From assembly GCA_937864225.1 (NCBI GenBank), contig CALMJK010000003.1:124001-188000 (forward strand): a DNA stretch of 64,000 bases, written 5' to 3'. The number at the start of each line of letters is the position of its first letter. The first letter of the stretch is position 1. This document shows positions 9,662 through 17,855 of this stretch, in pieces. The notes beneath the pieces are model-generated. The model was not told the origin of the DNA. It searched no databases and worked only from the letters and a program-made list of their open reading frames with translations. Position numbers and translations under genes: made by a program. The stretch is from an uncultured bacterium. GTDB taxonomy: Bacteria; Krumholzibacteriota; Krumholzibacteriia; LZORAL124-64-63.

Positions 9662-10519
9662 ATGGACCAGTGCGCTCCCGAGGCGATGACCTTCGGCGTT
9701 ACGCTGCGCGCGCTCGCGGAACTGAAAGGACTCGATCCTGCGCTGGGCGATTGTCTGCGCCTGTATTTCGGCAGTGAAGAACTGGATCCGGCCCAGGCAG
9801 GCAAGAGCGATCGGCTTTGCGCGCTGCTGGTCGTTGCTGAGCGAGGCGGCGAGCTGCCGCCGGGCCTGGTGAGCGCGGCGCGGGATAAGCTGCGCGGCAC
9901 CCGCTGTCTCGTCGCCCTATCCAGCTGCGACCCTGGCAGCGGGAGCGCGGCGCGGGCCCCCGCGCAGGCCGTGCCCGATGCGGTGCTCCGGGACTTTCGC
10001 GCTCGCTTGCAGCCGGAATCCAGTCTTCACCCGGCGCCGCCGCTGGCCGGCAGCGGCCGCGCGCAACTGGACTTGACGATTCCCAGCGACGAAGCCCTGA
10101 TCCCCGGCCTGAGCCACATGGTCGGACTGCTTCTGCACGAATTCGGCTACGAGCCGGACGATTGCGTGTCGACGATCCCGCTGGTCATCGATGAGGCGCT
10201 CACGAATGCCATGCGCCACGGCAACCGCAGTTGCCGGGAGAAGTCCGTGCGCGTGGGCATTGAGATCGACGCCCGGCAATTCCGGCTCACGGTCAGCGAC
10301 GAGGGGGAGGGCTTTCGGCGCGGCGATGTCGCCGACCCGCGCGGCGGTGACCGCATTTGGAAAACAGGCGGGCGCGGACTCTTTCTCATCGAACAGCTCA
10401 TGGACGAGGTTCAGTACCGCGACGGGGGCCGCACGGTCGCCATCGTTCGCTATCGACGAGGCGGCGGCCCGGCCGTGGGCCCTCAGGTCGTCCCCTCCGG
10501 CGCGAGCTCAGCCAAATGA
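9662..10519 (+). CDS. GHKL-family ATPase/anti-sigma-like kinase domain protein
   Basis: A 285-residue protein with an RsbW-like HATPase domain in its C-terminal half. The N box is DEALTNAMRHGN (about 178-189), G1 is DEGEGF near 213 and G2 is GGRGLFLI near 236. The first 130 residues are not recognisable and could be a regulatory input module. RsbW-like proteins bind and phosphorylate anti-anti-sigma factors, but no STAS partner or sigma factor is adjacent. Its neighbours (zinc ribbon, GTPase, CheY-like protein) suggest a signalling role. Confidence 0.75.
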   Translation: MDQCAPEAMTFGVTLRALAELKGLDPALGDCLRLYFGSEELDPAQAGKSDRLCALLVVAERGGELPPGLVSAARDKLRGTRCLVALSSCDPGSGSAARAPAQAVPDAVLRDFRARLQPESSLHPAPPLAGSGRAQLDLTIPSDEALIPGLSHMVGLLLHEFGYEPDDCVSTIPLVIDEALTNAMRHGNRSCREKSVRVGIEIDARQFRLTVSDEGEGFRRGDVADPRGGDRIWKTGGRGLFLIEQLMDEVQYRDGGRTVAIVRYRRGGGPAVGPQVVPSGASSAK

Positions 10520-10571
10520 GCACGTCGCATCGCGGCGGCGAACCTCGCCGCCCGGCCCTTCGCGGCCGGCG

Positions 10572-11012
10572 TCACGATCCCTTTTCGCGGCAGATGTCGT
10601 CGAGGATGGAATCGATGTGCTGGCGGATGCGCGCGTTCTGGTCGGGCTCGAAGAGCGCTTTTCGCACGCGACCTTCTGCGTCCTTCTTGATGTAGCGCAG
10701 CGATTGCAGATCCTCCATCGGGACGAGGATGTCCTTGGAGACCTTGACCTCGATCTGCTCGCCTTCGAGATTGCGGCTGGGATTGTTGTAAGGGTGCATG
10801 CCCATGCCCCAGCCGTGCGCGATCATCGAACAAACAAGCGCGCGGAAGGTGTTCTGTCCCTGGACGGTCTCGAGATTGAGGTTGTTTTGCAGGCGTTCCA
10901 TCACACCGTCGACGACCAGCACCAACTTGTCCACGACCGCCGGCTCGATTTCCACCTGCAACAGCCTTGAAAACATCGCTTTGAGAATCCTGTCGGTGTT
11001 CGAGACCATCAT
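10572..11012 (-). CDS. Conserved-looking hypothetical protein
   Basis: A 146-residue soluble protein that I do not recognise. It starts with MMVSNTDRIL and is predicted mostly helical at both ends, with a central segment rich in Gly, His, Pro and Asn (AHGWGMGMHPYNNPSRN). Codon use and acidic/basic balance look like a real gene, and no overlapping plus-strand gene competes. It points towards the GHKL ATPase and diverges from the MglA-like GTPase. No signal peptide, membrane segment or metal motif is evident. Confidence 0.65.
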   Translation of the reverse strand: MMVSNTDRILKAMFSRLLQVEIEPAVVDKLVLVVDGVMERLQNNLNLETVQGQNTFRALVCSMIAHGWGMGMHPYNNPSRNLEGEQIEVKVSKDILVPMEDLQSLRYIKKDAEGRVRKALFEPDQNARIRQHIDSILDDICREKGS

Positions 11013-11228
11013 GGAGCCGCTCCGGGGCTAAGGGTGGAGTCGCGCCGCTGACGCAGCCGCTCAGCGTGAATATCGCCTGTCGCGCCATCGGCTTGAGTTC
11101 GCGTTGCGCGCCGGCCACGGCGCCACGCCGGCGAACCTCCGGTCGCGATTTGCCCGCGAGGACGTGCACGGGCCGGCGGGGTGGCTTCTTAAGGCGACTT
11201 CAAACAACAAGTTACAACTGCCATCTCA

Positions 11229-11244
11229 TGGCATGCTCCTTGCT
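11229..11244 (+). promoter_or_regulatory. Sigma54-like (-24/-12) promoter
   Basis: TGGCATGCTCCTTGCT matches the RpoN consensus TGGCACG-N4-TTGCW with one mismatch, and the GG and GC pairs are exactly ten bases apart. It lies 30 bases before the GTPase start at 11274 and reads in its direction. About one such match could occur by chance in this much DNA, so position is the main support. Confidence 0.4.
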
Positions 11245-11273
11245 TATCGCAGGCGGGTCAGAGGGCCCAGAAC

Positions 11274-12203
11274 ATGGAATCTCCGCTGGCCTCCTCAGCG
11301 GCGACACTGCCGCGAACCTGCCGGATTCTCTACTACGGACCGCCGCGTGGCGGGAAGAGCGCCAACTTGCGCTACATCGGGGACTGCGTGCCCGTGGCGT
11401 ACCGCGTGCCCATTCCAGCGCCCTCGGCCGGCGAGCGTTTGGCGTTTCGCCTGGACGCCGCAGAAATGGGGTCGTGGCTGGTCGTGGCGGAGGCCGTCGA
11501 TCCCACGGACGACGGGGGCGTCGGCTTCGCGCACGACGGCGTCGTGTTCGTCGCGGATTCTGCCGCCGAACGCTTGGACGAGAATCTCAGCGCGCTCGAG
11601 GCGCTCAAGATCTGCCTGGAGTCGGCCGGCCAAGATTTTACTTCGGTCCCCATGGTCATCCAGTACAACAAGCAGGATGAGCCCGGCAGTCTGCCCCTCG
11701 ACCGGCTGGAGAGTCTGCTCAATCCGTGGGGTTTGCCGGCCTTTTCAGCCGTGGCCACGCGCGGCACTGGCGTGAAGGAGACGCTGAGCGCGGTGCTCGG
11801 GCAAGCGCTGCGCCAGCTCGATTCCGTTGCTTGCGACACAGCCTCGACCAAAGCTGAACCACCGTCGGCCGAGGCGCGACAGGCAGCGCACGAGGCTGGA
11901 CCTGAGAACACACGCGGTCCCATCCCCTCGCCCGAGGATCGTCCGCCGGGTCGGGTTCCGGAGCCGCGGCGCCGGTCTGCGGCGCCCGGTGACCGCAGCC
12001 CGGGCACGGAACACTTCCCGGCCCTCGTGGCTCCGCAACCGCTGCAGATCGAGATCCAGCCCGACGATCCCGTGCTTTTCGCCGGGCGGCTGGCGCCCGT
12101 CGTGGTGCCTGTCCGTGTGCCGCGATCGCTGCTGGAGCGCCACGGCACGGTTCGCGTCGTGCTCGAGATCGAGATGGATGACAAGGGCACCGGTCTGCTC
12201 TGA
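11274..12203 (+). CDS. Degenerate MglA-like small GTPase with C-terminal extension
   Basis: A 309-residue protein. The first 195 residues follow the MglA (bacterial Ras-like) pattern: RILYYGPPRGGKSANLRYI (P-loop GPPRGGKS at 22-29), DGVVFVADSAAERLDEN, and VIQYNKQDEPGSLP containing the G4 motif NKxD. The segment between the P-loop and DGVVFVADS has no recognisable TVPGQ-type G3 motif, so switch II appears lost or replaced. A Pro-rich linker then leads to a small beta-rich C-terminal module (QPLQIEIQPDDPVLF onwards). MglA controls cell polarity and motility. Here it may act as a nucleotide-binding switch or a catalytically dead regulator. No MglB/Roadblock gene is in the window. Confidence 0.78.
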   Translation: MESPLASSAATLPRTCRILYYGPPRGGKSANLRYIGDCVPVAYRVPIPAPSAGERLAFRLDAAEMGSWLVVAEAVDPTDDGGVGFAHDGVVFVADSAAERLDENLSALEALKICLESAGQDFTSVPMVIQYNKQDEPGSLPLDRLESLLNPWGLPAFSAVATRGTGVKETLSAVLGQALRQLDSVACDTASTKAEPPSAEARQAAHEAGPENTRGPIPSPEDRPPGRVPEPRRRSAAPGDRSPGTEHFPALVAPQPLQIEIQPDDPVLFAGRLAPVVVPVRVPRSLLERHGTVRVVLEIEMDDKGTGLL

Positions 12204-12237
12204 TCGACGGCAGGTGGAAGATTTGCCAAGCCGTTGA

Positions 12238-12266
12238 TTGACCTGACGGTCGACGCTCGCTATCCT
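12238..12266 (+). promoter_or_regulatory. Promoter of the TPR gene, leaderless geometry
   Basis: TTGACC (12238-12243), a 17-base spacer and TATCCT (12261-12266) lie directly before the ATG at 12274. The predicted transcription start is at or one base before the start codon. Confidence 0.6.
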
Positions 12267-12273
12267 GCCGGCC

Positions 12274-13164
12274 ATGTCGACGATCGAGTCCTCCCAGGAT
12301 CCCGCGCCGGAGCGACCGGGTGCCCAGTCCGAGGGCGAGGAGTGGTTTGCGCGCGGTCAAAGCGCGGAGGCGGATTCCAATCTCGAGGGCGCTCGCGCTG
12401 CCTATGCCGCCGCGATCGCGCGCGATCCCAGCCGGGGCGAGTGGCACTATCGCCTGGGCTGCGTGTGCCGCAAGTTGGAAGCGCTGCCGGACGCCGCGGA
12501 AGCGTTTCGCCGCGCCGCGGAGCTATGCCCGGACGACGCGCGCTGCCTGCACAACTACGGCACGATCCTGGATCGCCTGGGCCGCCGGCAGGAGGCCGTG
12601 GGCATGTTCCGGCGGACCATTGCCCGCGATCCGCAGCATGCCGAGGCGCAGAACAATCTCGGCGCCATCTACGCCGAACAGGGTCGGGTGGAGGAAGCGA
12701 TCCGCGCCTTCGATGCGGCGATCGCCGTGCGCCCAGATGCCGGGGGCTGGCGCAATCTCGGCTTGGTCCATTACCATCGCGATGACTACGATCGGGCCTT
12801 GCATTGTTTCCAACAGGCCTTGCTCATGGAGCCCACGGCGGCGATCGGGCACTACTACGCCGGTTTGTGTCTTCTGAAAAAGGGTGTCTATCGCGACGCC
12901 GTGCCGCACTTCCGCCAGGCCTTGGGGCAGGATGCCCGACTCGTGCGGAGCCACTTTCACATCGGTGTCTGCCTGCACAAGCTGGGTTGCCACGAGGAGG
13001 CTCTCGCCTCGCTCAAGCGCGCGCTCGAAGCTTTTCCCGAAGACGCCAGGCTGAACTACCAGCTCGGCCTGACTTACGACGCCTTGCTTCTCCACCAGGA
13101 GGCACGGCATCATTACCGGCAGGCCCGGGCGACGCGGGCGAGCGGTTTCGGCGGCACGCTCTGA
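12274..13164 (+). CDS. TPR-repeat protein
   Basis: A 296-residue protein with about seven regular 34-residue TPR units from residue 25 to the end (RLGCVCRKLEALPDAAEAF, NYGTILDRLGRRQEAVGMF, NLGAIYAEQGRVEEAIRAF). There is no signal peptide or membrane segment, so it should be a cytoplasmic scaffold. No Shine-Dalgarno sequence precedes the ATG. The promoter just upstream places the transcript start at the start codon, so translation is probably leaderless. It lies between the GTPase and a convergent CheY-like gene; the partner is unknown. Confidence 0.85.
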   Translation: MSTIESSQDPAPERPGAQSEGEEWFARGQSAEADSNLEGARAAYAAAIARDPSRGEWHYRLGCVCRKLEALPDAAEAFRRAAELCPDDARCLHNYGTILDRLGRRQEAVGMFRRTIARDPQHAEAQNNLGAIYAEQGRVEEAIRAFDAAIAVRPDAGGWRNLGLVHYHRDDYDRALHCFQQALLMEPTAAIGHYYAGLCLLKKGVYRDAVPHFRQALGQDARLVRSHFHIGVCLHKLGCHEEALASLKRALEAFPEDARLNYQLGLTYDALLLHQEARHHYRQARATRASGFGGTL

Positions 13165-13204
13165 ACGCCTGCCGGAGCGGGAATCGGCGATGTCGGCGGT
13201 CGGG

Positions 13205-13579
13205 TCAGGCCACGGCGGTCTCGGTCAGGCGGCAGACCGTCTCTCGCACGCGGTCGGGGTCGAACGGTTTGACGAGGAAATCGCGGGCGCCGCACTTGAT
13301 GGCCTCGAGAACGTCCTGGCGCTGCCCGAGCGCGCTGATCATGATGACGTTCGCGTGCGGATCCGCGGCCATAATTTGGCGCAAGGCGCCCAGCCCGTCC
13401 AATCGGGGCATGGCGATGTCCAGGGCCACCAGATTGGGACGCAGTTCGCCGTAAAGGCGCACGGCTTCCTCGCCGTCGGCGGCCTCGCCGACGATGACCA
13501 GCCCCAGCTCGGTGAGAATGTCCTTGAGCATCACCCGCATAAAGTCGGCGTCGTCCACGATGAGTACGGTGCTGCCCAT
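13205..13579 (-). CDS. CheY-like response regulator
   Basis: A 124-residue single receiver domain. It has VLIVDDADFMR with the acidic pocket, phospho-acceptor Asp in LVALDIAMPRLDG, the switch Ser in VIMISAL and the Lys in FLVKPFD. GGAGG precedes the ATG at 13579. With no output domain it resembles CheY and the regulator at 4316-4708, although the two are clearly different in sequence. No kinase is adjacent. It is divergent from the DUF4139 gene. Confidence 0.93.
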   Translation of the reverse strand: MGSTVLIVDDADFMRVMLKDILTELGLVIVGEAADGEEAVRLYGELRPNLVALDIAMPRLDGLGALRQIMAADPHANVIMISALGQRQDVLEAIKCGARDFLVKPFDPDRVRETVCRLTETAVA

Positions 13580-13767
13580 TGACTGACCTCCCTGGGGTCG
13601 CTTAGGGCGCTGGCCCGCGCCGGGATAGCCCGGTCCGCCGTCCCGCTCGCCACCCGAATGTGGCGGACGCGGATGTCGCTGGTATACTTTGGTTTCGTCG
13701 TGGCCGGATCTCCCTTTAGCTCCATCTTCAAGGGGCCCCAGGGTGCCGGCGGACCAAGGAGGAGACC

Positions 13768-15183
13768 ATGCGGACTCGCAGTCCCCGTTGGTTGGCGACA
13801 CCGCTCGTCGCAGCCGCGCTGATCGGCGCCGTGGCGCCGACGGCCCTGGCCGCGCCGGTCGTGGTGTCTGAGGCGGACGCTCGTAAGTCCCTCGACGTGA
13901 CCGTGTACAACGACAACCTGGCGCTGGTGCGCGAAGTGCGCGGCGTGGAACTGCCCAGCGGCACGAGCACGCTGGAGTTTCGCGGCGTGCCGGCGCAGAT
14001 CGAACCCCGCTCCCTGCTGATCGGTGAAGAGACCGGGGTGCGTGTCATCGAGCAGAATTACGAGTTCGACCTGCTTTCGCGGGAGAAGATCCTTGAAAAG
14101 TACGTGGGGCGCGACCTGGCCTGGATCCAGGAGGACGGCAGACGCATCCCGGGTCGTCTGCTCGGCATGGCGGCAGGACCGGTATTCGAAGTCGACGGCC
14201 AGGTTGTGTTCGACGTGCCCGGACGGCTGGCCTTGCCCGCCCTGCCGGAGAACCTGCGGGCGCGGCCGACGCTCGTGTGGCTGCTTGACGCGGGTCGCGG
14301 CGGGACTGTCGATCTTGAGGCGTCCTATCTGACGCGAGGCGTGTCGTGGTCCGCCGACTATGTGCTTCAACTCGATCAACAGGGCGAGCGCGCGGGACTG
14401 CAGGCATGGGTCTCCATCGACAACCAGTGCGGTGCGACCTTCGAGGGCGCGCGACTGCTGCTGGTGGCCGGCACGATCAACCAGGTGCAGCCGCAGGTCC
14501 GGCAGCTGAGCATGAGGGGCAAGGAGATGCTGGCCATGCCCGACGAGGCGGGGCTGACGGAGGAAGCGCTGTATGATTACCACCTCTACACTCTGCCCGG
14601 GACGACCATGCTCAAGGACGCGCAGATCAAGCAGCTGTCTCTGTTTGGGGCTGCGGACATCGGCGTGAAGCGCCGCTATCGCGTCGTCGCGGCACCCTTC
14701 TGGTACCAGGCGGCGCGCGTCCGGCAGAAGGCCGAGCAGCAGGTCGAAACATGCTTGGTTTTCCAGAACAGCCAGGACAACGGGCTGGGTATCCCGTTGC
14801 CGGCCGGAGTCGTGCGCGTGTACGGCCAGGCCAAATCAGGGGCCCGACAGCTGCTGGGTGAAGACCGCCTCGGACACACGCCGCGGGATGAAAAGATCGA
14901 ATTGCGGCTCGGTGTGGCTTTTGACTTGGTGGCCGAGCGCACGCAGACCGACTATCGCCGTGTCGCCGACAATGTGCATGAGTCGGGCTTCCGCATCGCC
15001 TTGCGCAATCGCAAGGAAGAGGCGGTCACCATAGAGGTGAGCGAGCGAGCGGGCGGCGACTGGCGCGTCCTGGAATCGTCTCACCCTTACGAAAAACGCA
15101 GCGCGACGGAACTGGTCTTTGAGCTGCCAGTGCCGGCCGGCGGAGAGACCGTCTTGAGCTATCGGCTGCAGGTGACGTACTAG
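13768..15183 (+). CDS. Exported DUF4139 domain protein
   Basis: A 471-residue protein with a signal peptide (residues 1-29, core LVAAALIGAVAPTALAA). The mature part matches the DUF4139 pattern: VTVYNDNLALVREVR near the start, then YLTRGVSWSADYVLQLD, DNQCGATFEGARLLLVAG, and a C-terminal beta-rich region ending in a conserved-looking SYRLQVTY. These proteins are envelope proteins of unknown role. AAGGAGGAG is well placed before the ATG. A TATACT hexamer at 13683 may be its -10, but I see no matching -35. Confidence 0.85.
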   Translation: MRTRSPRWLATPLVAAALIGAVAPTALAAPVVVSEADARKSLDVTVYNDNLALVREVRGVELPSGTSTLEFRGVPAQIEPRSLLIGEETGVRVIEQNYEFDLLSREKILEKYVGRDLAWIQEDGRRIPGRLLGMAAGPVFEVDGQVVFDVPGRLALPALPENLRARPTLVWLLDAGRGGTVDLEASYLTRGVSWSADYVLQLDQQGERAGLQAWVSIDNQCGATFEGARLLLVAGTINQVQPQVRQLSMRGKEMLAMPDEAGLTEEALYDYHLYTLPGTTMLKDAQIKQLSLFGAADIGVKRRYRVVAAPFWYQAARVRQKAEQQVETCLVFQNSQDNGLGIPLPAGVVRVYGQAKSGARQLLGEDRLGHTPRDEKIELRLGVAFDLVAERTQTDYRRVADNVHESGFRIALRNRKEEAVTIEVSERAGGDWRVLESSHPYEKRSATELVFELPVPAGGETVLSYRLQVTY

Positions 15184-15247
15184 ACCGTCCCCGGCGAGGC
15201 GGGGACGCGGGAGGCGGGCCGCCGCGCCGGCGGGGTCTTGGCCCCGT

Positions 15248-17473
15248 TCAGCGGCCGGCGGCTGCCGCGCGGGCCCGGATTCCAGGGTCGCCCGGCCTCA
15301 ACGCCAGCGCCTTGGCGAAGGCCTCCGTGGCTCCCTCGCGGTCGCCCAGTCGCAGGCGTGCCTCGCCCAAATTGGCCCAGGCCTCGACCCGCCGCGCGGC
15401 GGCGCGGGTGACGGCCTGGAACTCCCGCTCGGCGCCCCTCAGATCGCCTTGCCCGAAGAGCGCCACGCCCAGATTCAAGCGTGTGTCGATCAGGTTGGGG
15501 TTGGCGGCCAGCGCGGCGCGAAAGTGCCGGGCGGCGCCGACTGCATCCTGGCGCCGCAGGAGTTGATTGCCGCGATTATGGTTCAGGAGCGGGTGGTCGG
15601 CGCGGGCCGCCAGGCCCAGCAGGAGCAATTCCTCTGCTTCTGAGAACAGGCCGGCGCTTTCCAGCAGGCTCGCCAAGGAGAGGCAGCGATCGGCGGCGCG
15701 CGCGCCGCGCGTGGCCGCCACGCTCACGCGCAGGGACTGCGCGGCCTCGCGCAACAGTTCCGCCTGCGCGGCCGTCGACGCGGGTCTGTCCTCGGTCGCG
15801 GGCAGGAAAAGAACCCCCGATTCGTCGGCGAAAGCCAGGTCCCACCGGGCCGACTGCAACAGCGTCTCCAAGAGGTTTTGGCCGCCGCCGCTGGCGTGCG
15901 CGAGGAGGACCGCTTCCACGTCGCGTCGCGCCAGAATCGCCAAGGAGGCCTCGCCTCCTTGGCGAAATTCCCGGTACTCGCGCCACACTTCGCTGGGATA
16001 GGCCTCGGTCCGACCGTCCACGAAGACGAGGCCTGCGGCGCTGCTGACGAGAGTCGAGGCGGCATTGATGTTGTTCGCCACCCGCGGAGGGGTGTTCGTC
16101 CAGGTGTCGCGCAGGCGGCGCGCGGCTGCGAAGGGGTACTGCGTCGGCGCCAGTCCGGTCCCCCATCGCCAAGTCGTGCCCTCCCTCAGGAAGAACGTGT
16201 CGTTGGCGATGGGAGGCAGCCAAAGCGCCAAGGCGAGCGCCGCGCTCGACAGGGCCACCCACGGGGCGACGGTGGACAGGCGATTCGCCAGGCTCAACGC
16301 GAAGCGCCGGCGGGACCAGAACCAAGCGCGGCGACCGTCATAACCTCCGTGCCCCAGGCAGAGCGCGACGGCACAAAGGCCCAGGTTGCGCTGGCTGTAT
16401 ACGGCGGCAAGCAACCCGCTCGCCATCAGCGTGGCGCGCCAGATCGGCACGCGCCCGGCCGTCGCGATCAACCAGACGGCGCTCCAGGCGACGGCCAACT
16501 TGAAGGCCAGCACGGTCAAGCCAAGATGATTCTCGGCCGACAACAGCGGCGTCATCTCCGCGATGAACTGCCTCAAATCGACGCCGGCGCCGCCGGCATG
16601 CGCCAGGGCGCGCAGGGGGTAGACGAGTCCGTGGACGTGGTTCGGCGTCAGCCCGCCGGCCAGCAGGGTCGCCACGGCGGGCCCCAGCGCTCCCAGCGGC
16701 GTGTCGAAGGCGCGGGGCCGGCCGCGGGTTTCCCGACGGGCGGGACCGAGACGGGCATCCAGCGGAGCCAGTCCCGCCGCCAGCAGCCACAGCGCCGGCG
16801 CCAACAGCCAGAAGCCGTGCACCTGAGCCCAGAAGACCGTGAGCCAGAAGGCGCGACCCGCCGGCGTGCGGGGTGAGACGAGAACCAGCCAGCGCGTATT
16901 GCCTCGGTCGCCGGGGGCGTGCGTCAGATCGGCCAGCGCTCCGTCGATGAGGCGGGCCAGCGCGGCCAGTGCCACGAGAGAGACGAGTTCGGGGCGGGGC
17001 TCCAGGCGTGTCCAAAGCAGGAGCAAGGTCCCGACCAGGGGCCAGGCCATCGTCGCGCCGCGGCGCCAGACGGAACCGGCGCCGCGCCGGCCGACCGCGC
17101 AGCCATCCCGCCAGAGCAAAGTCGTCAAAGCCGCCGCGAGCGCGATCGCCAACCCTGTCCATCTGACGGCCCGCTCGGCTGGATCGCCTCGTCCCAGCAG
17201 CGCCACGACGACCTGGAAGAGCCATTCGTGGTCGATCCACGCGTGCTCGGGGGCCGTGAAGCTGAATCCGTTCGCGCGCGGCAGCTGGCCGGCCGCCAGG
17301 ATGTCACGTCCGGCTCGGTCGTGCAGCCAGATGTCCAGATCGGTGAGCGCGTGACAGGCGAGCGCCACCGTCAGCACCAGGGGGATCCCCAGCCCTAGCC
17401 ATGCGGCCAGGCGCGTGGCCTTGGGTCGCGGATCGCGGGGGGGCGGGGGAGTTGAAGAACGCGATGGTTTCAT
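15248..17473 (-). CDS. Polytopic membrane protein with C-terminal TPRs
   Basis: About 741 residues. The N-terminal 500 residues contain around ten hydrophobic segments and the signature LDIWLHDRAGRDILAAGQ followed by HEWLFQVVVALL, a pattern seen in glycosyltransferase-like membrane proteins (GT39/GT-C style topology) of uncultured bacteria and acidobacteria. The last 110 residues carry about three TPR units (NLGVALFGQGDLRGAEREF, NLGEARLRLGDREGATEAF). The TPRs would lie outside the membrane and recruit a partner. The start at 17473 is chosen because the upstream extension is basic, Cys-rich and lacks a ribosome site; a clear site is missing for this start too. The substrate is unknown. Confidence 0.75.
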   Translation of the reverse strand: MKPSRSSTPPPPRDPRPKATRLAAWLGLGIPLVLTVALACHALTDLDIWLHDRAGRDILAAGQLPRANGFSFTAPEHAWIDHEWLFQVVVALLGRGDPAERAVRWTGLAIALAAALTTLLWRDGCAVGRRGAGSVWRRGATMAWPLVGTLLLLWTRLEPRPELVSLVALAALARLIDGALADLTHAPGDRGNTRWLVLVSPRTPAGRAFWLTVFWAQVHGFWLLAPALWLLAAGLAPLDARLGPARRETRGRPRAFDTPLGALGPAVATLLAGGLTPNHVHGLVYPLRALAHAGGAGVDLRQFIAEMTPLLSAENHLGLTVLAFKLAVAWSAVWLIATAGRVPIWRATLMASGLLAAVYSQRNLGLCAVALCLGHGGYDGRRAWFWSRRRFALSLANRLSTVAPWVALSSAALALALWLPPIANDTFFLREGTTWRWGTGLAPTQYPFAAARRLRDTWTNTPPRVANNINAASTLVSSAAGLVFVDGRTEAYPSEVWREYREFRQGGEASLAILARRDVEAVLLAHASGGGQNLLETLLQSARWDLAFADESGVLFLPATEDRPASTAAQAELLREAAQSLRVSVAATRGARAADRCLSLASLLESAGLFSEAEELLLLGLAARADHPLLNHNRGNQLLRRQDAVGAARHFRAALAANPNLIDTRLNLGVALFGQGDLRGAEREFQAVTRAAARRVEAWANLGEARLRLGDREGATEAFAKALALRPGDPGIRARAAAAGR

Positions 17474-17855
17474 GCCAAACCAGCCCGGTCCATGGATGTG
17501 GGAGCGTCGCGCCACGCTGCACGCCAACCGCTTGCTCGCGGGCGCACATGCAAGCTTGGCCGTTGGCGGCACGGCGCGCAACCCCGGACCGTGCCGGGCT
17601 GCCTCTCTTCGTTTGACAAGCTGGCGCGGCTAAAAGAGCGGTCTTTGACAAAAAGTCGAAATCATGGCCCCGCCGGAGGGCGCGCCGAACGTCCCCCATC
17701 GGACCGCGCCGTTAAGAGTTTGTCAAATGATGAATTAAGACATTAGGAATTTATTTATCCTGTTTCTTGTCCATGGTACGGGACTTGTTATCAGCAGGTC
17801 GAAACTGCCGCATATCCTAGCCCCATAGAGGGGTTTTAGCCGGGAGAGGATCAGC
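17474..17855. other. Divergent intergenic region upstream of rpoD
   Basis: A 382-base gap, AT-rich in its right half. It holds three copies of a TTTGACAA-type element: TTTGACAAG at 17612, TTTGACAAA at 17644 and its reverse complement TTTGTCAAA at 17719. A TATCCT hexamer at 17813-17818 matches the -10 used elsewhere in this window, but its -35 is unclear; TTGTCC-N16-TATCAG (17767-17794) is an alternative. A short CCCC/GGGG hairpin with TTTT sits at 17821-17837, before the rpoD ribosome site. No open frame here looks coding. Confidence 0.55.

Noticed and set aside
15186-15207. Hairpin CGTCCCC/GGGGACG after the DUF4139 gene as a terminator
   Set aside because: The stem is stable but no U tract follows on either strand, so termination cannot be claimed.
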